From Neptuniibacter caesariensis (GTDB taxonomy: Bacteria > Pseudomonadota > Gammaproteobacteria > Pseudomonadales > Balneatricaceae), in the NCBI RefSeq assembly GCF_000153345.1, contig NZ_CH724125.1, positions 818,344 through 882,343 of the forward strand: a stretch of DNA of 64,000 nucleotides, given 5' to 3'. This document shows, one piece after another, positions 1 to 7,172 of this stretch (its first letter is position 1; the number at the start of each line of letters is the position of its first letter). The notes beneath the pieces were generated by a model. That model was given only the letters and a program-made list of their open reading frames with translations, was not told where the DNA came from and did not search any database. Both the position numbers and the translations under genes were made by a program.

Positions 1-125
1 AGAGTTCAATGCTCACTGAATCCTTATGCAGACATTGATTCTCCCCTCGATTATCAATGTCGACTGGACCCTCACCTGTTCAGTATAAAACTCCAAAGCC
101 GGATCATTTTGATCCGGCTTTTTAA
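1..125 (+). ncRNA. Small RNA copy A, 3' part (iron-stress sRNA-like)
   Basis: This is the 3' part of a non-coding unit that is repeated at 277-394. The two copies align almost without gaps from a shared TTCAATGCTCACT (5-17 here) to the terminator. Copy A folds a 9-bp stem (31-39 with 53-61, GACATTGAT/ATCAATGTC) around a C-rich loop containing CTCCCCTC (41-48). It ends in an intrinsic terminator (95-125, AAGCCGGATC/GATCCGGCTT plus T-run). The 5' end and promoter lie outside the window. No reading frame is conserved between the copies, while the stem and loop are. Assignment as an iron-responsive sRNA rests on copy B, which has a Fur-box promoter. Confidence 0.7.
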
Positions 126-182
126 TGCCTGTAGTTCAGCAGGGATAGAATTTTAAAAAGTTCATTAAATTCTATAAATGTA

Positions 183-212
183 GTTGCAAATCATTATCAG
201 TAGCATTAATAT
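183..212 (+). promoter_or_regulatory. Fur-box promoter of sRNA copy B
   Basis: TTGCAAATCATTATCA (184-199) matches one side and the centre of the Fur consensus (GATAATGATAATCATTATC). It overlaps a -35-like TTGCAA, followed after 17 bp by TAATAT (207-212). The surrounding sequence from about 156 is similar to that before the third unit (498-526), so promoter and RNA appear to have been duplicated together. Repression by iron-loaded Fur is the expected control. Confidence 0.65.
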
Positions 213-218
213 CGATGT

Positions 219-394
219 CGCTCAAAAGTGATAGGCAATGAACGACCTCACTCACATTGCCGGATTGCATAAGACTTTCAATGCTCACTGGAAACTTATG
301 CGGACATTGATTTTCCCCTCGATCATCGATGTCAAAACTGAACCCTCACCTGTTCAGTTCTCCCAGAAAGCCGGATCTTTTGATCCGGCTTTTC
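219..394 (+). ncRNA. Small RNA copy B with RyhB-like core
   Basis: Predicted transcript of about 175 nt from the Fur-box promoter to the terminator at 366-394. The segment 242-260 reads ACGAC, four bases, then CTCACATTGC. As recalled, the pairing core of enterobacterial RyhB has the same ACGAC-N4-CTCACATTGC arrangement. From 277 on it repeats copy A: stem 303-311 with 325-333, where a base change in one arm is tolerated as a G-U pair, and loop TTCCCCTC at 313-320. Tandem duplication with Fur control recalls PrrF1/PrrF2 of Pseudomonas, which repress iron-using genes when iron is scarce. An ATG at 238 opens a 77-codon frame, but it runs through the stem and terminator and is not kept in copy A, so I treat it as non-coding. 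The 5' end is inferred. Confidence 0.7.
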
Positions 395-497
395 TCCTTT
401 TTAACCACTTCATATCCCTTACTTATTACCTTAATCCCTCGTATTTATTGGGTCTGAAAAGTTTTTTTTAAAAAAGTGAAAAATTATTATAAATATT

Positions 498-526
498 GTT
501 GCAAATCATTCTCATTCGTATAATAT
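498..526 (+). promoter_or_regulatory. Fur-box promoter of third sRNA unit
   Basis: TTGCAAATCATTCTCATT (499-516) is a good Fur half-site plus centre, followed by TATAAT (519-524) or TAATAT (521-526). The 40 bp upstream resemble the region before copy B, which indicates a shared origin. It is expected to fire under iron limitation. Confidence 0.65.
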
Positions 527-532
527 AGTTTC

Positions 533-731
533 CAACACGGCAAGCGACACAGCTCCCCTCACTAGCTAACTCGCTGCGCACTAGAGATATTGCATGTTCG
601 TGTTTATGTGTTAACACCTACGCCTCCGCAGGTGTTGATCGAAGAGTCTGAACCCAGATTCTTCAAACACATGGCTCTTGTCATTGAAGCAAATTGCTTA
701 ACCGGATTCCGAAGGGTTTCCGGTTTTTTTT
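533..731 (+). ncRNA. Third Fur-linked structured RNA
   Basis: A gene-free stretch of about 200 nt with successive hairpins. A two-part stem (543-547 with 571-575, 551-554 with 564-567) presents a loop with CCCCTC. Further stems are 613-619 with 630-636, and a 10-bp stem at 641-650 with 655-664. The intrinsic terminator is at 700-731. The octamer CTCCCCTC (553-560) is shared with the loop of copy A, and copy B has seven of its eight bases. The rest of the RNA differs from A and B, so it is a diverged paralogue or an independent member of the same regulon. Processing or a small peptide cannot be excluded. Confidence 0.6.
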
Positions 732-795
732 GCTGAAAAATAAGCCAAACCCAATTGTGTTAGAATAGCGCTCCAATCTGAGGAGGAGGGGAGTT

Positions 796-1431
796 ATGCA
801 AGAGATTCTAACGTTTTCCATCGTTGCACTGTTGCTTGTTATGTCGCCGGGGCCTAATGGAGTGCTGATCATTAAGACAGCTTCAATACAAGGTCGGCAA
901 GCCTCGTTTGCCAACATCTCAGGTTTATTCATCGCGACATTTTTTCATGGCGCGTTTTCAATATTTGGCCTATCTGCACTTTTGCTTCAGTCAGCGGAGC
1001 TGTTTTTTATCGTAAAGCTGATAGGCGCTTTATACCTTTTCTACATAGGTGCAAAAGCAATCTGGCAGTCCTTTCTTAAAACCAAAGCTGCTAAATCAGA
1101 TAAGCCTTCGTTTAACGGCAAACTGCCTAAGGGGCTGTTGGGAAGTTTTACCGAAGGGTTTCTGACTCAGTTATTGAACCCGAAAGTATCGATGTTTTAT
1201 CTGGCGGCCTTTCCACAATTTGTCGATTTCAACACAGCAGGGTATTCGATGCCATTCGTGCTGGTAGCGCTTCATGCTGTACTGATTGTGCTGTGGTTTC
1301 TCGGGGTAACCCTGATGATCGATAAACTTAAACATCGCTCTGGCAATTCCAATGCCGGGCGCTGGGTTCAACGCCTTTCTGGTTCAGTCATGATCTACTT
1401 CAGCGCGTTGCTGATGGGACAGAAAGCCTAA
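796..1431 (+). CDS. LysE/RhtB-family amino-acid exporter
   Basis: A 211-residue inner-membrane protein with about six hydrophobic segments. It has the family's N-terminal SPGPN motif (residues 17-21), the GALYLFYIGAKA stretch near residue 75, and an N-P-K motif (LLNPKVSMF) around residue 128. LysE/RhtB proteins export amino acids or similar metabolites by proton exchange, but the substrate cannot be read from sequence. The ATG at 796 follows an unusually G-rich ribosome site (GAGGAGGGGAG, 783-793). That site is perfectly complementary over eight bases (786-793) to the CTCCCCTC loops of the upstream small RNAs, so it is a possible target. Length is normal for the family. Confidence 0.88.
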   Translation: MQEILTFSIVALLLVMSPGPNGVLIIKTASIQGRQASFANISGLFIATFFHGAFSIFGLSALLLQSAELFFIVKLIGALYLFYIGAKAIWQSFLKTKAAKSDKPSFNGKLPKGLLGSFTEGFLTQLLNPKVSMFYLAAFPQFVDFNTAGYSMPFVLVALHAVLIVLWFLGVTLMIDKLKHRSGNSNAGRWVQRLSGSVMIYFSALLMGQKA

Positions 1432-1457
1432 CATCGTTATAGAAGTAGAGGGTTCGG

Positions 1458-1745
1458 ATGTTTGCAGTCATTTTTCGTGCAAAAGCCGGTGAGCAGGACG
1501 CCAGCTATGCTGAAATGGTCGGTCGTATGCGAGACCTGGCTTTCAGCAAATACGGATGTATCGATTTTATTGCAGTAACGGAAGGAGAACAGGAAGTAGC
1601 CATCTCCTACTGGCCGGATGAACAAGCTATTCAAGCCTGGAAGAATGATCCTGAACACGCCTTAGCGCAACAAGCGGGTCGCGAAAAATGGTATCAGTCC
1701 TATACTGTGCAGGTGGTAGAAGTTAAAAGGGAATATAGTTTCTAA
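1458..1745 (+). CDS. ABM-domain (antibiotic biosynthesis monooxygenase-like) protein
   Basis: A 95-residue single-domain protein of the ABM dimeric ferredoxin-like fold. Visible marks are an N-terminal strand (FAVIFRAK), a helix with R-M-R-DLA, a central strand EVAISYW followed by D-E-Q-A-I-QAW, and the ending WYQSYTVQVVEV. Members are small cytosolic enzymes or heme/quinone-interacting proteins, and the family name does not prove monooxygenase activity. It lies 26 bp after the exporter and 16 bp before the next small gene, so the three may be co-transcribed. Confidence 0.8.
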   Translation: MFAVIFRAKAGEQDASYAEMVGRMRDLAFSKYGCIDFIAVTEGEQEVAISYWPDEQAIQAWKNDPEHALAQQAGREKWYQSYTVQVVEVKREYSF

Positions 1746-1761
1746 ACCTATAGGTGGTGCG

Positions 1762-1971
1762 ATGTCAGATATTGAGTCAGTCTTGACCTGCCCCCATTGT
1801 GGCTTTCAGATGCTTGAAGAGATAACTACGCAATTCTGTCAATTGGAATATGAGTGTGAGGCGTGTCATAAAATGATAGAAACGCCTCCAGGTGAATGTT
1901 GTGTTTATTGTGTCTATGGTAGTGTCAGGTGCGCAAGCTCAAATCATTCAGACAGTTCATCAGCCTCATAA
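1762..1971 (+). CDS. GDCCVxC-type small cysteine-rich protein
   Basis: A 69-residue protein with a CPHCG pair at residues 10-14, a CEAC pair near residue 33 and the signature GECCVYCVYGSVRC. The last matches the GDCCVxC family, some members of which carry selenocysteine in place of a cysteine. Here all positions are Cys codons. The paired cysteines suggest metal binding. A GGTGGTGCG ribosome site precedes the ATG. Cellular role is unknown. A D-to-E change in the signature is the only oddity. Confidence 0.75.
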   Translation: MSDIESVLTCPHCGFQMLEEITTQFCQLEYECEACHKMIETPPGECCVYCVYGSVRCASSNHSDSSSAS

Positions 1972-2002
1972 ATCCTGTTTGAGTCGATTTTTTCGATCGT
2001 TA

Positions 2003-2656
2003 TCAGGCGATGGGCAGGTGGCCTACCTTAACCCAGATAACCGTCTCTTCATCGGTATAGGGAAAGTGCTGACTCATATGTGGGCTTCGTAACCAACTGA
2101 GTGCGGGATACTCACCGAACTCATCCTTGAAGGTGCCTGTCAGGACCAGTATCTCCTCGCCACCAAAATGTTTATGCGGCTGAAAGCGCTCTCCTGCCGG
2201 CCACTTGACCAGTGCCGTGTGTTCCCCCTGAAAATCATGAAGTGGCATTACCTGAAGATTCCCCTGACCAGGAAGCCAGGTGGCAGTGTTCGTGTCGAAC
2301 TTAACCTCTTGACTGTCTCCGGGGGAAAACTGCTCCAGTTTTACCAAAATGACACACCCCTCTTTGCTAAATGGAGCATGGGTACTTCCGGGCGGGTTTC
2401 TTAAATAGCTACCTGCCGGATAGTCGCCTGTCTCATCGGAGAAAACACCTTCAAGAACCAGGATCTCTTCACCATTCGGATGGGGATGGGGTGCAAACTT
2501 TGAGCCGGCTTCATAGCGAACAATACTGGTGGCGTGTCCGGATTCTTTATCTTCGCGGGCAAGTGGCTTCCGCCACACGCCAGGGGCAGGGCTTTTTTGC
2601 CAGGGTTGCTCGTTAATATTAATAACGACGCGTTGCTTGAAGTCCATATTTAACAT
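2003..2656 (-). CDS. Bicupin, ChrR-like cupin protein
   Basis: 217 residues built from two cupin halves. The first has the metal-binding pattern FAPHPHPNGEEILVLEG and the second has FQPHKHFGGEEILVLTG, each with two His and a Glu placed as in ChrR-type cupins. Such domains bind Zn, Mn or Fe and act as enzymes or sensors. No anti-sigma N-terminus is present. It follows the SDR gene by 3 bp on the same strand, so the two form an operon opposite an HxlR regulator. The first ATG is chosen because GGAAGGA lies eight bases before it. Confidence 0.85.
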   Translation of the reverse strand: MLNMDFKQRVVININEQPWQKSPAPGVWRKPLAREDKESGHATSIVRYEAGSKFAPHPHPNGEEILVLEGVFSDETGDYPAGSYLRNPPGSTHAPFSKEGCVILVKLEQFSPGDSQEVKFDTNTATWLPGQGNLQVMPLHDFQGEHTALVKWPAGERFQPHKHFGGEEILVLTGTFKDEFGEYPALSWLRSPHMSQHFPYTDEETVIWVKVGHLPIA

Positions 2657-2659
2657 GTT

Positions 2660-3427
2660 CTAATTCCTTCCTGCCATTACCCCACCGTCAACATCCCAAA
2701 CGGCACCTGTTACCCAGTTGGATTGATCGCTTAATAGAAACTCAATGGTAGCAGCAATATCTTCACTGCTGCCAATTCGCCCGATAGGATGGAAACTGTC
2801 AAAACTTTCCAACGCTGAATCCAGATCTTCGGCTGGGATAAATGACTCGTAAATGGGGGTCTTAACGACCGCAGGGCTCACCGCATTAACCCGAATGTTA
2901 TGATCGGCTAATTCCATGGCTAAATGCTGAGTTAACGAGTGAAGTCCTGCTTTAGCCATTGAGTATGCGCTAGAGGGTGTGGCCTTAATCGCTTGTTTTG
3001 CCCACATCGAGCCTATGTTAACGATAGAACCGCCACCCTGTTTAATCATATTTTTAACCACGGCCTGAGTAATAAAGTAGGTTGCTTTATTTAGATCCAT
3101 GTAAGCATCGTAATCCTTATCGCTATGCTCAATAAAGAGTTTAGGGGAGAAGTAGCCTGCGGCATTAACTAAGTAATGAATAGGTGTCTCACTTGCACTA
3201 ATTGATTCGATAAAAGCCTTATAGCTATCCTTTTGGTACAGATCAACCACCGCCGTTGTGATAGCTCCATTATTGTATGATTCGAGTATTGATTGTGCAG
3301 ATTGCAGTTTGGTTTCTGAGCGACCGAGGATACAAACATCTACGCCTTGCCTGATAAGTCTGACAGCAATTGCCAACCCCATGCCGCTTGAACCACCGAT
3401 GATTAATGCTTTTTTTCTACTATTCAT
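2660..3427 (-). CDS. SDR-family NAD(P)-dependent oxidoreductase
   Basis: A 255-residue classical short-chain dehydrogenase. It has an N-terminal cofactor loop IIGGSSGMG (9-17), the NAA motif (about 89), and catalytic Ser and YSMAK (about 144-163). The C-terminal end [16 protein letters not shown] is typical of the class. The substrate is unknown. It is the first gene of a two-gene operon with the bicupin and is divergent from an HxlR repressor across a 104-bp region full of inverted repeats. That suggests induction by a reactive small molecule or by the enzyme's substrate. Confidence 0.88.
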   Translation of the reverse strand: MNSRKKALIIGGSSGMGLAIAVRLIRQGVDVCILGRSETKLQSAQSILESYNNGAITTAVVDLYQKDSYKAFIESISASETPIHYLVNAAGYFSPKLFIEHSDKDYDAYMDLNKATYFITQAVVKNMIKQGGGSIVNIGSMWAKQAIKATPSSAYSMAKAGLHSLTQHLAMELADHNIRVNAVSPAVVKTPIYESFIPAEDLDSALESFDSFHPIGRIGSSEDIAATIEFLLSDQSNWVTGAVWDVDGGVMAGRN

Positions 3428-3476
3428 AATCTGACTCCTATAAAGTGTTTATTGAATACAGAGTCAATGTATGGTT

Positions 3477-3523
3477 GTACTAACTTTATGAAAAGTAAGT
3501 ACTAATTGGTTAGGTAGGTACTT
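3477..3523. promoter_or_regulatory. Inverted-repeat operator between SDR operon and HxlR gene
   Basis: Two overlapping palindromes share a central AAGTAC. GTACTAACTTT pairs imperfectly with AAAAGTAAGTAC (3477-3502), and AAGTAC (3497-3502) pairs with GTACTT (3518-3523) across 15 bp. HxlR/YodB-type dimers bind palindromes of this size, so autoregulation and control of the divergent operon are likely (inference). Confidence 0.55.
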
Positions 3524-3531
3524 TTTGGTAC

Positions 3532-3894
3532 ATGTTAATGAAAACTAAAGAGAAAAAATTTCAAAGAAAATCTGCCTCTGAACAGGCTTCGCGTATGGTC
3601 GAGACCATAGTCGGTTGTAAATGGTCGTTGACGGTATACCAGCTATTAGAAAATGGAATAAACAGGCCAGGGGAGATGGTGCGTTCTGTTGAGGGATTAA
3701 GCACAAAAGTGCTCAATGAGTGCCTCAGAAGAAATATGGAATTTGGTATTTTGCAAAAACATACTTTTAATGAGGTGCCCCTGAGGGTTGAGTATTCAGT
3801 GACTGACTTCGGGAAAAAATTTATTCTGATTCTGGATCAGTTGGAGTCCCTTCAGAAGGAGATAGACCAACAGGGCTTTGTCGAGGATAAATAA
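3532..3894 (+). CDS. HxlR-family transcriptional regulator
   Basis: A 120-residue winged-helix protein of the HxlR type. It shows the conserved KWSLTVYQLLENGINRPGEM region (helix 1-2), the recognition segment LSTKVLNECLRRNMEFGIL and the wing EVPLRVEYSVTDFG. A cysteine sits directly before the KW pair (GCKW, about residue 29). Some HxlR proteins (YodB, HypR) sense electrophiles or disulfide stress through an N-terminal Cys, so redox sensing is possible. A second ATG two codons downstream is an alternative start. It is likely the repressor of the divergent SDR-bicupin operon. Confidence 0.85.
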   Translation: MLMKTKEKKFQRKSASEQASRMVETIVGCKWSLTVYQLLENGINRPGEMVRSVEGLSTKVLNECLRRNMEFGILQKHTFNEVPLRVEYSVTDFGKKFILILDQLESLQKEIDQQGFVEDK

Positions 3895-3913
3895 CAGTAT
3901 GCCCAATCTATGT

Positions 3914-4168
3914 TTAACGGCATCCGGAAGAGAAGTTTGTTGAATCGAAGAGGTAGTCGGATCCAAGCCGGTAAGCAGCAATCAGTAGATGAATATCTTC
4001 ATCATTGAGCATGAGCTTATTACCGCAATTACATAGCAGAAACAGCGCTTCATTGTCATCCCTAATTGGTAGTTCGATCTCTTTACCGCAGCAATCAGCG
4101 CTACAGCGCCAATGTAGGTGGAGTGATCCATGAATATCTGATTCTAGCCATAGCTTTTGACCTTTCAT
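3914..4168 (-). CDS. Small Cys-rich protein of unknown function
   Basis: 84 residues with C-S-A-D-C-C and CNCGNK clusters that could bind a metal ion. A start at 4168 is preferred over the ATG at 4174, because the ribosome site GGAGGG directly abuts the earlier codon and lies six bases before the later one. I do not recognise a family. It is convergent with the HxlR gene and its 3' end lies 19 bp from that gene's stop. Confidence 0.6.
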   Translation of the reverse strand: MKGQKLWLESDIHGSLHLHWRCSADCCGKEIELPIRDDNEALFLLCNCGNKLMLNDEDIHLLIAAYRLGSDYLFDSTNFSSGCR

Positions 4169-4369
4169 GATCATCCCTCCGTCTTGATAAGCATCTGGAG
4201 TATAGATCTGAGTGTTTATTCAGATATTGATCCGCGGCAATTAACCTTTGTTGATATGTTGCAACTTTATGAATTTTAAGATTATTTATGCTTTGTTCAA
4301 AAAGAGCTAGGAATTGAATGCCAGCCTGCTATGGTAAAGGTATATCCCTTTAGAAGAAGGAAGATAGTT

Positions 4370-5014
4370 GTGGATATGAATCTAACTCTTGAGCAAGCCC
4401 GGGTCATTGGCTGCTTATTAGAAAAAGAGAAAACAACCCCAGACCAATACCCCCTCTCTCTTAACGGCCTGACCGTTGCTTGTAACCAGAAAAGTAATCG
4501 CGAACCGGTGCTCTCTCTGGCAGAAACAGACGTGCAAAACCTGTTGGATCAGTTACGTGAAAAGCGTCTGATTCGTGAAGAAAGTGGCTTCGGTAGTCGG
4601 GTCGTAAAGTACAAACACCGTTTCTGTAACACTGAGTTTAGTGACCTTCAGCTATCGGAGCAGGAGTTAGGCGTAATCTGTGTATTGTTACTGCGTGGCC
4701 CGCAAACACCAGGGGAGTTACGTAGCCGTACTAATCGATTGTGTGAATTTTCAGATGTTCACGAAGTTGAGAAAACACTTAGTAGTTTAGCTGAGCGTGA
4801 GTCGGGAGCACTGGTTGTACGACTTCCTCGTGAAGCAGGGAAGCGCGAGTCTCGTTATGCGCATCTGTTTAGCGGGGAATTTGATCTTTCCCATAGTGTG
4901 ATGGAATCCGTTGAAGATATGGGGAGTCACAGTAGCGAGCTGGAAAGGCGGGTTGCCGAACTTGAAAATGAGGTAGCGGAACTTAAGCGTCAGCTAGAGC
5001 AGTTTGTTGATTAA
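4370..5014 (+). CDS. YceH family protein (DUF480)
   Basis: 214 residues, the length of E. coli YceH. Shared blocks are [58 protein letters not shown] and [17 protein letters not shown]. It is a two winged-helix protein of unknown role that ends in a short coiled coil ([19 protein letters not shown]). The GTG start at 4370 gives the E. coli N-terminal length and has GAAGGA eight bases upstream. The in-frame ATG at 4331 would add 13 unlikely residues, and the ATG at 4376 has poor spacing. Confidence 0.85.
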   Translation: MDMNLTLEQARVIGCLLEKEKTTPDQYPLSLNGLTVACNQKSNREPVLSLAETDVQNLLDQLREKRLIREESGFGSRVVKYKHRFCNTEFSDLQLSEQELGVICVLLLRGPQTPGELRSRTNRLCEFSDVHEVEKTLSSLAERESGALVVRLPREAGKRESRYAHLFSGEFDLSHSVMESVEDMGSHSSELERRVAELENEVAELKRQLEQFVD

Positions 5015-5037
5015 AAACGCTAGTTAGGTTCAAGGAA

Positions 5038-5066
5038 AGGTCTGGCGTATGCCGGGCCTTTTTTTA
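5038..5066 (+). terminator. Intrinsic terminator after YceH gene
   Basis: AGGTCTGGC/GCCGGGCCT stem with G-U pairs and a GTAT loop, followed by seven T. It lies 24 bp past the stop codon. Confidence 0.75.
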
Positions 5067-5076
5067 TTTCGTAAGC

Positions 5077-5104
5077 AAAAAAAGCCCCTCTAGAGAGGGG
5101 CAAA
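5077..5104 (-). terminator. Intrinsic terminator for TRAP operon
   Basis: GCCCCTC/GAGGGGC stem (5084-5101). The seven A preceding it on the plus strand form the U-run on the minus strand. It closes the transporter operon 90 bp after dctM. Confidence 0.75.
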
Positions 5105-5193
5105 GTGGAAACAAGCTATGTCAGCTTGTGTATTGATAGCGTCCCAATTCCGCAATCAAATCTGTGCTCAGCCATGTAAAGCCAAGCGCTTCT

Positions 5194-6498
5194 TTATGAA
5201 GTCATCATCGTCGGCAAGTAGAGAACGATAGATGGATATACCGTAATCAGAACAATGGCCACGGCGATCATAAAGAAGAAAGGTAGTGCTGCTTTAGCAA
5301 CATAGAGAATGTTTTTCCCTGTCAAAGCCTGAATAACAAACAGGTTGAAGCCTACGGGTGGTGTGATCTGCGACATCTCTACTACCAGTACCAGAAAGAT
5401 ACCAAACCACAGCAGGTCAATATTGGCCTGAGTGACCATAGGTAGAACAACAGAGGTTGTTAGAACAATCACCGATATTCCATCCAGAAAGCAGCCCAGC
5501 ACGACAAAGAAAACAGTGAGATACAGGATGAGCTCAAATGGCGACAGGCCTAAAGTGGAGATCCAGGTCGCTAGTTCGTTAGGGATGCCAATAAAGCCCA
5601 TTGCCAGCGTCAGAAAGTGAGCCCCCACAAGGATAAGGCCTAGCATGCAGGAGTTTTTAACCGCACCTGCAACGCTGTCTATAAAGCCCTGGATCGAGAA
5701 ACTACCCAGTACTGCAGAAAGGATAAATGAACCTGCCACTCCAAAAGCTGCTGCCTCCGTAGGCGTCGCGATGCCTTGATAAATCGAGCCCAGTACTGCA
5801 CCGATCAACAGAACAATCGGGATTAGTTTTTTCAGTGCCTGAATCTTTTGGCCGAAGGTGAAGGTTTCTGTATCTGCTGTTTGACCTTTACGGCCCTGAA
5901 GGATCGTCCACACTGCGGTGAACAGCATAAACAGGCAGATCAGAAGCAGACCAGGTACCACACCCGCCAAGAACAATCGAGCTATGGAAACTTCTGCAGA
6001 AACACCATACACGATCAGGATAATGGAGGGTGGAATCAACAAGCCCAGGGTGCCAGAACCCGCCAGGGTACCAATAGCCATCGTATCGCTATAACCACGA
6101 CGGGAAAGCTCAGGCAGGGTCATACGGCCAATAGTAGCTGCGGTTGCAGCAGACGAACCGGACACCGCTGCAAAAATACCGCAGCTAAGAATATTTACGT
6201 GTAGCAGTTTACCTGGGAATCTGGAAAGAATAGGTGATAAGCCTTCAAACAGATCCTGGGATAACCGAGTCCTAAATAAGATCTCTCCCATCCAGATAAA
6301 CAGGGGAAGTGCCGTGAGTGACCAGCCAGTTACAGCACTCCAGGAGGAGGTACCCAGCAATAGACCGATACTGTCGTTGCCGATCAGTTGTAGACCAATG
6401 ATAGAGATGCCAGTCAGTGTTAGTGCCACCCAGATGCCACTGGTAAGCATTAGCAGCATGGCAACCACTAAGATAAAACCGATTAATGTGATATCCAT
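5194..6498 (-). CDS. dctM: TRAP transporter large permease (DctM)
   Basis: 434 residues of very hydrophobic sequence with about 11-12 membrane segments. Family blocks include SGSSAATAATIG (near 115), LAGSGTLGLLIPPSIILIVYG (near 145), TPTEAAAFG (near 245) and ITPPVGFNLFVI (near 380). In TRAP transporters this subunit carries the substrate with Na+, receiving it from the periplasmic DctP protein. The gene starts 3 bp after the dctQ stop codon, with ATGGAG before the ATG. Substrate is unknown; C4-dicarboxylates are only one possibility. Confidence 0.92.
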   Translation of the reverse strand: MDITLIGFILVVAMLLMLTSGIWVALTLTGISIIGLQLIGNDSIGLLLGTSSWSAVTGWSLTALPLFIWMGEILFRTRLSQDLFEGLSPILSRFPGKLLHVNILSCGIFAAVSGSSAATAATIGRMTLPELSRRGYSDTMAIGTLAGSGTLGLLIPPSIILIVYGVSAEVSIARLFLAGVVPGLLLICLFMLFTAVWTILQGRKGQTADTETFTFGQKIQALKKLIPIVLLIGAVLGSIYQGIATPTEAAAFGVAGSFILSAVLGSFSIQGFIDSVAGAVKNSCMLGLILVGAHFLTLAMGFIGIPNELATWISTLGLSPFELILYLTVFFVVLGCFLDGISVIVLTTSVVLPMVTQANIDLLWFGIFLVLVVEMSQITPPVGFNLFVIQALTGKNILYVAKAALPFFFMIAVAIVLITVYPSIVLYLPTMMTS

Positions 6499-6501
6499 GA
6501 T

Positions 6502-7020
6502 TTACTCCATACTGCTCAGCAGTTCTTCTTGAGATTTAACTTCTTCATGCGCTTCACCCTTAAGCGCTTGAATGAAACTATCCACAACCGAGATCGCTAG
6601 AAATACAGAACCTAAAGCCATAGGGATTTGTACGATCCATAATGGAACAGCGAGATAGGTATCTGAGACGTCTTCGTAGATGTACGACTCGTAAGCGGTA
6701 TATGAGGTGTAATAAGCCAGGTAGCCAGTAATCAGGATACCTGCGGTCAGATTGAAAAATTCAACGATCTGTTTGGTTCGGTTGCGCAACCGGGATAGCA
6801 AAATGGTCACGCGAATATGACTGTCTGTATGGAAGGTATAAGCCAGACCAAAGAAGATTGTTGCTGAGAGTAGCCAGCCTGCGAAATCTTCTGAAGAGGG
6901 AATGATAACGCCGAAAAAACGTGCGGCTATCTGTGCCAGAATCAGCAAAGTCATAATGACCAGGCAGCTTCCGGACAGGATCGCCGAAGATAAATAAAAG
7001 TAACGTTTGATTGTATGCAT
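6502..7020 (-). CDS. dctQ: TRAP transporter small permease (DctQ)
   Basis: 172 residues with four membrane helices. It has the family pattern SSEDFAGWLLSATIFFGLAY, a conserved His/Arg region (DSHIRVTIL) after helix 2, and a C-terminal helix ending in a charged tail. It works with DctM in the inner membrane. Order on the minus strand is dctP, dctQ, dctM, the usual TRAP arrangement. Confidence 0.88.
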   Translation of the reverse strand: MHTIKRYFYLSSAILSGSCLVIMTLLILAQIAARFFGVIIPSSEDFAGWLLSATIFFGLAYTFHTDSHIRVTILLSRLRNRTKQIVEFFNLTAGILITGYLAYYTSYTAYESYIYEDVSDTYLAVPLWIVQIPMALGSVFLAISVVDSFIQALKGEAHEEVKSQEELLSSME

Positions 7021-7134
7021 TTTAGTGTCACCCGATTGCCTGACCTGACTCCAACATCCCTATTTTGTTATGCCGGAATGAGTATCCGAGGGAGTCGGGC
7101 TTATCGTTTTTATAATTAATGGTGCGCACCCAGT

Positions 7135-7158
7135 GAGTAAGGCCCTATGGCCTTACTC
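7135..7158 (-). other. dctP-dctQ intercistronic hairpin
   Basis: A perfect 10-bp stem GAGTAAGGCC/GGCCTTACTC with a 4-base loop and no U-run, placed 15 bp after the dctP stop. It probably protects the dctP 3' end, so that binding protein is made in excess of permease. Similar hairpins follow tauA and the livK-type gene in this window. Confidence 0.6.
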
Positions 7159-7172
7159 GCTAGAGATTGGGA

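Noticed and set aside
238-471. 77-codon open frame in copy B of the small RNA
   Set aside because: It runs through the stem-loop and terminator, has no ribosome site and is not kept in copy A, where only RNA structure is conserved.
5848-6204. 118-codon plus-strand frame opposite dctM
   Set aside because: Antisense to conserved membrane helices; Gln/Thr/His-rich and without a start signal.
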